A stretch of DNA of 64,000 nucleotides, taken from assembly GCA_033964015.1 (NCBI GenBank), contig CM066913.1, positions 21,785,854-21,849,853 on the forward strand, in the 5' to 3' direction. Under the pieces are notes generated by a model. The model had not been told where the DNA came from. It searched no databases and was given only the letters and a program-made list of their open reading frames with translations. Below are positions 58,427 through 64,000 of the stretch, piece by piece. A program made the translations under genes and the position numbers. The first letter of the stretch is position 1, and each line of letters starts with the position of its first letter. Origin of the DNA: Scolanthus callimorphus (lineage: Eukaryota; Cnidaria; Anthozoa; Actiniaria; Edwardsiidae).

Positions 58427-59064
58427 TACTGAGAACCTTCGCGCACGTGCTCGAAAAAACAATCATACACCTCCTTTGTTTAACCAAAACATGTCAACCT
58501 ATATATCGTTGGAAAACTTATAGAATGGACTAGCGGACTATGGCAAAAAGGTTTTAATAAAAAGGTTTTATTAAAAATTCGGGTGTGACATTTTCAAGAG
58601 ATAACGTTGTCGAACTGCTCGACCTTGACTCCCAAGTAACACATTGTTTTAATCCTTAAAAGTGTTTCTCAAAAACCGTGTCTGCGATTTTTAAAATTTT
58701 GCTTTGTTCAAAAGTTATCGAACTTTTAAATTTTGAAAGTCAAATTTTATAGAATTTTTACGCTCTAAAAAGTTCATAACTTTTGAAATAAACAAAATTT
58801 AAAAAACCGCATGTTACTCGGGAGTCATGGTCCAGCAGTTCGACAGCGTTAGCTCGTGAAAATGGCACATCAAAATATTTAATGAGTGCTTTAAAAAATA
58901 TATATAGGTATCAATACGTGATTTCTTTTTATGCCATAGCCCGCTAGTCCATTCTATAAGCTTTCCAACGATATATAGGTTGGCATGTTTTTGTTAAATT
59001 CAGGACGTGTATGATTGTTTTTCCGAGGACGTGCCGCGAAGGTTCTCAGTAACCTTAACCCGAC
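58427..59064. mobile_element. Foldback element, about 640 bp
   Basis: AAGGTTACTGAGAACCTTCG and CGAAGGTTCTCAGTAACCTT are perfect ends. The arms include CAACCTATATATCGTTGGAA and ATAGAATGGACTAGCGGACT with their complements. Confidence 0.85.
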
Positions 59065-59698
59065 GTATGCCCTAGGCCTAAGGCTTTTGTCATCTACAGT
59101 AACTAAACATTGCGAGAATGCTTATCAACTTCTAGGAATAAAAGGAAGTGAAACATGGCATTCCATCTTATAACGCAAATCATTTGCAATGGGCTTTTCC
59201 AAAATACTAGCCATACCCCCCTATTGAGGAACTCAAAAATTGTTTCTACCCCTGTACAACACCTGTGGAAATTTGAAGCAACCCCTGTGGAAATTCATGA
59301 TAAGGTATTGATTTGTCAAACAGAAGATAGTATGTTGATAGAGTTGATTTGTATTGCTTATAGCAATTGGTTGAAAAACAGCATTTTATACAAACATTGG
59401 AAAGTTCAGACAAGGAAGGAGGGTTGTGAATATTCCTGTTTTACTTTTAGCAGATCAATTCGTAGCTTTGTACAAAGCTTCTTATAAATAAGTCTTTTCA
59501 CGCTTTCCTTGCTCATTGACTCTTTCCTTGTACGTAATTTTATACACATGTTTACAGTCAGTGTCAAAAACTTTTCTCTGTTCTATTTTAAACATTCAAA
59601 TGTAAGCTTAAGTTAATAGGGCATGATTGGAAGACTGTATTAAATTCTGTTCATTTTTACTCATTCATGCGCGCGCAGCGCAAATGAAGGAGTATTGG

Positions 59699-59925
59699 TC
59701 ATTCTCGTACCCAGAGCTCCCCGGCTCGTCTGTTCGCAGGGGAGGCTCTGGGGACATCCATTTGAGGGCCGTCGCTGATTGGTTGATTTTGAGCATTGGA
59801 GCATGCGCTGAAAGGTCTTTCTCTCAGCGGCTCTATATCAAACCTCGCGCATGCGTCAGTGGCTGTCACCAGAGCCTCCCCCGCGAGGTAACGAGCCGGG
59901 GAGCTCTGGGTTCGAGAATGAGTAT
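59699..59925. repeat. GC-rich palindrome, about 225 bp
   Basis: TTCTCGTACCCAGAGCTCCC with CCGGCTCGT at the left, inverted at the right as GAGCCGGGGAGCTCTGGGTT. GGGGAGGCTCTGG pairs with CAGAGCCTCCCC. Confidence 0.7.
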
Positions 59926-60041
59926 TGGTATGATGTGGGACTTCTGCGTTAGCACGATTCTGCGTTAGCACAATTTCGATTCGATTAGCATTCGATTTTA
60001 CTTCAAGCAATTTCTAGCGATTGATCACTCGCACGATCCTA

Positions 60042-60276
60042 ATAGAGCGGATTTCACACGACTGTCGTGAAAGCAATTGCAATTGAGCAATCACTAGCCA
60101 ATCAGAAACAAGAGTAATTACAACTTACTGCTGAATGGTTTCCAGCCCAGCCAATCAGGAGCCGAACCAATTCCTTGCTTGTAATTAGTTCGCAATTTGA
60201 TTGGTTGATAGAAATAAGAAGCCAATGAGAAAGCAAACTAATTGCAAACACGACGGTCATGTGAAATCCGCTCTAA
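60042..60276. mobile_element. MITE family C, longer copy
   Basis: TAGAGCGGATTTCACACGAC and GTCATGTGAAATCCGCTCTA are the ends. The interior differs from the compact copies and has repeated CAATTG and AGCCAAT words, so it is a subfamily. Confidence 0.75.
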
Positions 60277-60289
60277 AAGAAAAAGAAAT

Positions 60290-60372
60290 CATAATGCGCC
60301 CCAGCCTGTAGTCGAACCCGTAACCTTTCAATTTGCAACCTGGCGCCTTAGCACATTGCGCCAGATAGCCGA
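60290..60372 (-). ncRNA. tRNA-like sequence, probably a SINE head or tRNA pseudogene
   Basis: On the minus strand GGCGCAATGTGCTAAGGCGC looks like a D-arm/A-box region and GGGTTCGACTACAGGCTGG like a T-arm/B box, about 35 bases apart. A cloverleaf is only partly possible and the acceptor ends do not pair well, so a functional tRNA is unlikely. Confidence 0.35.
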
Positions 60373-60589
60373 AAGACAGCGAAGCTTTGCAATTTATCTG
60401 GGTCAATCTACACGACAAAGCATCATGGGTATTTTAAATAATGGAGGCCGGAAGCGAGAACGATTTTCAGGTTCAAGTATTTAACACCAAAGAATTTACA
60501 AAAAGTCGGAAGAAGAAAGCTAATTGAAGAAGTGAAAGAATGCACTACATCTTTAACGTGATAAAGGGGGACGGAATTTTTTATTTTTT

Positions 60590-60840
60590 TTTTGTCCATC
60601 TTTAATTACAAAGCCATATTATCACATATACATTTTACAGGATAGACAGTATTGCTTCTTCCCTCACCCCCCCCCCCCCACCCCCGAACCCCCCCCCTAC
60701 ACCCTCCCCCCCTACCTTTTTTTTTCACACAGGCACCCCCCCCCCCACCCATACTCTCTCGATAACACCATACACTAAAATACAAACACAAAATACAACA
60801 AAAACAAACAATACAATACACAGACACCTCCACACCAACA
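60590..60840. repeat. C-rich and AC-rich low-complexity tail
   Basis: Runs of C broken by A (CCCCCCCCCCACCCCCGAACC) then ACAAAATACAACAAAAACA. It lies exactly where the LINE coding sequence loses similarity, so it may be the element's 3' end or an unrelated neighbour. Confidence 0.5.
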
Positions 60841-63800
60841 TACCTTGGCGCAAAAATTTGAACTGGAACTCACGGATTTTTGTCTCAATTGAGCAAACGT
60901 AAGGAATTAAATACACGTTTTTCCATTCAATAGTGGTGGGAGAAAAATAAGCATTGTAGTGGGCTTGCGCAGTAGGCGGCACAGTCTTAAAGGACAGTAC
61001 ACGATTATAGAAAGTACGTGAGGATGCCTTAAAAAGTAAAATAGAAGTTGTGTCGAAATCCAGTACATACTCATCACGTTGAAATGGCAAAGTCAGTGTG
61101 GCAATGCATGAGACAGATTGTTTTAACAACAATTTCCACGGAGAAGGTAACGCCTCATAAATACGTTTTAGGAAAATAAATCCAGAAAATCAAGGTTAGT
61201 ATCTGTACTCTGAAATAAAAGGGTGCCATCTTCAGCAAACAAGTCTCCAGTTTTATTTATACCTTTAAAAGACATCCACTTATGGTACACGGATTTTTTT
61301 CCTAGACAAATTAACTTGTTATTCCATAATAACTGGTTTGCGATATCCTCCGCTGTTTCTATTTTAACTGATTGATTTAGCTCAATCCAGGCTTCCAATG
61401 CCTCACGATAGAAGGCGGGGAAATTACTGTTCAAATTTAACTTATCCACTTCGAAGTTACAATGAAAAAGAAACTGTCCGCCTACACTTTTTAATAACAA
61501 TTTAGTATTGTTCCAAAAAGACATCTCTCCGTTGATGAATTTCTTGATGCACATAACTCTTTGAGCCTTGATCATGGAAATGATGTCAGGCATTTTTAAC
61601 CCACCATTTTCGATATCATTTATCAGTGAAAGTCTTTTTACCTTGTCTTTTCCATTCCAAACGAATTCAAACAATACCCGATTTACTTCTTTGAAAAAGT
61701 CCTTATTACACGAGGTAACAGAACAAATGTATAAGATCTTAGGTACTATAAAGGTTTTAATAATTTGAATCTTTCCAATAATAGACAAGCCTCTCCATTT
61801 CCAGGCATTAAACTTGTTTCTGATAAATTCAAATACTGAATCGAAGTTAAGCGTTTTTAGCAATCGATCATTGTTTGTAAAATACACGCCAATAATTTTG
61901 ACAGCAGATTTGATCTCTTTGACCATTAATTCCGCTTCAGTAATTTTGATGGATCCTAATCGTAAAACCTCTGTCTTATCTTTATTAACTTTCAAACCAG
62001 AAACAACGCTAAAACGGTTTAGAGTCGAAAACAAATGAATATAAGATCTTTATCCCTCAAAAAAGCGGTGATGTCATCCGCAAAGGATACAAGCTTTATT
62101 TCATTTCCTTCAACATTGATACCTTTGATCTGAGGGTCATCTCTAATTTGGATAGCCAAAAGCTCTAAAACAATAATAAACAAAAAAGGCGAGAAGGGAT
62201 CTCCCTGGCGAACTCCAGATGAAATATTAAAAAAGGGTGTGGCGTATCCATTATTCGTTACACAGCTGGATAAATTTTTGTAAAACATACTTATCCAAGA
62301 AATGAACGAGCTTCCAAATTGAACTTTTCAAGAGCTCTCAACAAAAAATCCCGATTTACTGAATCGAAAGCTTTTTCGAAGTCTATTGTAGTTAACAACG
62401 AATCCACCTTATTGTGTTTTGTATAATGTATAATATCATCGATAGTTCTTATTGCATCAAAATTAGTTCTGCCCTTAACATAGGCATTTTGGTTGTGATG
62501 TATTATGCTAGGGAGAATCCCCTCAAGTCGTTTGGCAATGCACTTTGAGGCGATCTTGGTGTCAACATTAATAAGAGAGATGGGCCTCCAATTTTTAATA
62601 TAACGCCTGTCTTTTCCTTTTTTTTTCTATCAAAATTATGATTGCTTGTTTTTGGGATGTGCTTAGCTCGCCATTTCGGTTAGAGAAATAAGACATTGGA
62701 CCAGCATACTACCTAGGAGGGACCAGAAGGTTTGATAGAATTCAATCGTTAGACCATCACTGCCAGGTGATTTATTGTTTTCAAATGTTGACAAAATATT
62801 GAAGCATTCTGTTACAGTAAGCTCATCCTCACATTTTTGTTTTGGGAACAAGAAAGCTTGGGGATTGAGGGAGAAGATAAAAATGGGCGTCCGCATCTTT
62901 TCCGCAATATAAATCGGCATAGAATTCATGAATTTCGTCCAGAATGGTTTTTGGGTTCACCGTTATTTTTGCGTCGGTTTTATAGAGTTTTCTAATTACA
63001 CTTTTTTTCTTCCTTGAATTTTCGAGATTTAAAAAATACTTATTGTTTTTTTCACCCTTTTCATACCAATTTGCCTTTGAACGGATGATTATCCCTTGGG
63101 CAATATTTTCATATTCTAGATTATATTCAAATTTCAACTTTTCCAAATTTTGTGCAGATAATCTGAAGGGTTTCTGAGCATAATTTTTCCGCCTCTTGTA
63201 TTTTCCCTTCTATATCGTGCATCTTATTTCTCCTATTTTTTGCCTTCTCTTTGCTATACTTAATTGATTCTAATCTTATGCTATGCTTTATCCAATCCCA
63301 TTTGACTCTAATATCCTCCGTATACGACACCTCTTCTAACCATTCATTATATTTTGTATTATCAAATCAACATAGTCTTTGTCGTTTGTCAGAGTTATTA
63401 AACTTCCAGTACGATGGACCGCGATTAGAATCAATGATGGAATTAAGGTTTAATGTAATTGCGGAATGATCGGTTTTGATTGCTATTTTTATTGAAGCGT
63501 CTTCTATGTCGTCCTGTAAAGAGTCACTAATTAACCAGAAGTCGAGTCTTCTTTGTATTAATGGTTTGTTTTGACGCCATGTAAAACGTTTTTATCGGGG
63601 TTGTGAACTCTCCAAATATCGATCAAATCTTGCTCAGCCATCAATTGTTCTACAAATTTAACGGATTCTTTAACTTTTTTGGCTGGTGGACTACAATCCA
63701 AAAAGGAATCGAAAGTGACATTCCAATCACCGCCAATCAAAAACGAAAGCTCCTCCTCGCATTCGATATCTTTTAAACGTCCGCCTAATGATTGAAAAAA

Positions 63801-64000
63801 AGTGCATTGTTCCTTCGTTTCATTGGTGCGTAAAGATTAACTAAAACAAATAACGAATCCTGTATAAGAGCTTGTAGAATAATATACCTACCGGAAGGAT
63901 CCAGTTGCACCGACCTTACATCGATATCCAAATCGTTTCTAATAAGGACCATAACTCCTCTGCTCTGATTGTTACCATGTGCAAAGTGCAGGTCCCCTCT
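60840..64000 (-). mobile_element. L1/Tx1-type LINE, endonuclease plus reverse transcriptase, runs off right edge
   Basis: Reading leftwards from 64000: an AP-endonuclease domain (LYAP near 63,830; IGGDWNVTFDS near 63,735), then a connector (63,330-62,830). The RT domain follows: NNKSPGSDGLTIEFYQTFW, NWRPISLINVD, then SSGVRQGDPFSPFLF and the catalytic FADDI near 62,085. After it come SGLKVNKDKTEVL and a C-terminal region to about 60,845. About eleven frame changes interrupt it, yet almost no in-frame stops occur within the segments. Many breaks fit one missing base in a homopolymer. Similarity ends at REFQFKFL, before the usual zinc-knuckle-like C-terminus, so the 3' end may be truncated. Clade assignment is from motif recall. 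Confidence 0.85.

Noticed and set aside
59155..59487. 110-codon plus-strand frame
   Set aside because: No family resemblance, poor coding character and no conserved motifs.

Overview
The window is animal nuclear DNA. It has spliced genes with GT-AG introns, one candidate AT-AC minor-class intron, conserved animal genes and dense short transposons. A secreted Kunitz plus ShK-type domain protein, many foldback elements and an AP-endonuclease LINE suggest a cnidarian, probably an anthozoan such as a coral. The taxon is an inference and no species can be named.

Layout: (1) 0-2.8 kb holds repeats, including one inverted-repeat element nested inside another. (2) 2.8-20.85 kb, minus strand, is a PAIP1-like gene (poly(A)-binding-protein partner with PAM2, MIF4G and an acidic tail). 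Its introns are packed with foldback elements. One intron starts with about 57 copies of a 49-bp minisatellite that repeats the upstream exon's own end plus its splice donor. (3) 21.27-21.91 kb, plus strand, is an unrecognised two-exon gene divergent from PAIP1. (4) 22-38 kb is mostly repeats, with a minus-strand secreted Kunitz-ShK gene (25.8-30.6 kb) and a minus-strand single-pass membrane protein gene (35.7-37.6 kb). (5) 39.7-41.4 kb, plus strand, is a gene with an XPA-C-like N-terminus. (6) 42.7-45.4 kb, minus strand, is TM2D1, six exons with every phase closing. (7) From 45.8 kb, plus strand, are exons resembling FANCC, with an unassigned three-exon antisense gene between them. (8) 52.3-53.6 kb, minus strand, is a one-coding-exon BTB-BACK-PHR gene. 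(9) 53.7-60.8 kb is nested foldback elements. (10) 60.8-64 kb, minus strand, is an L1/Tx1-type LINE running off the right edge.

The genes are ordinary housekeeping or secreted genes, not an operon-like system. Two features stand out. One is the splice-donor minisatellite in PAIP1. The other is a run of frame breaks in host exons and the LINE. Most fit loss of a single base in a short homopolymer, which points to uncorrected long-read consensus error more than to pseudogenes.
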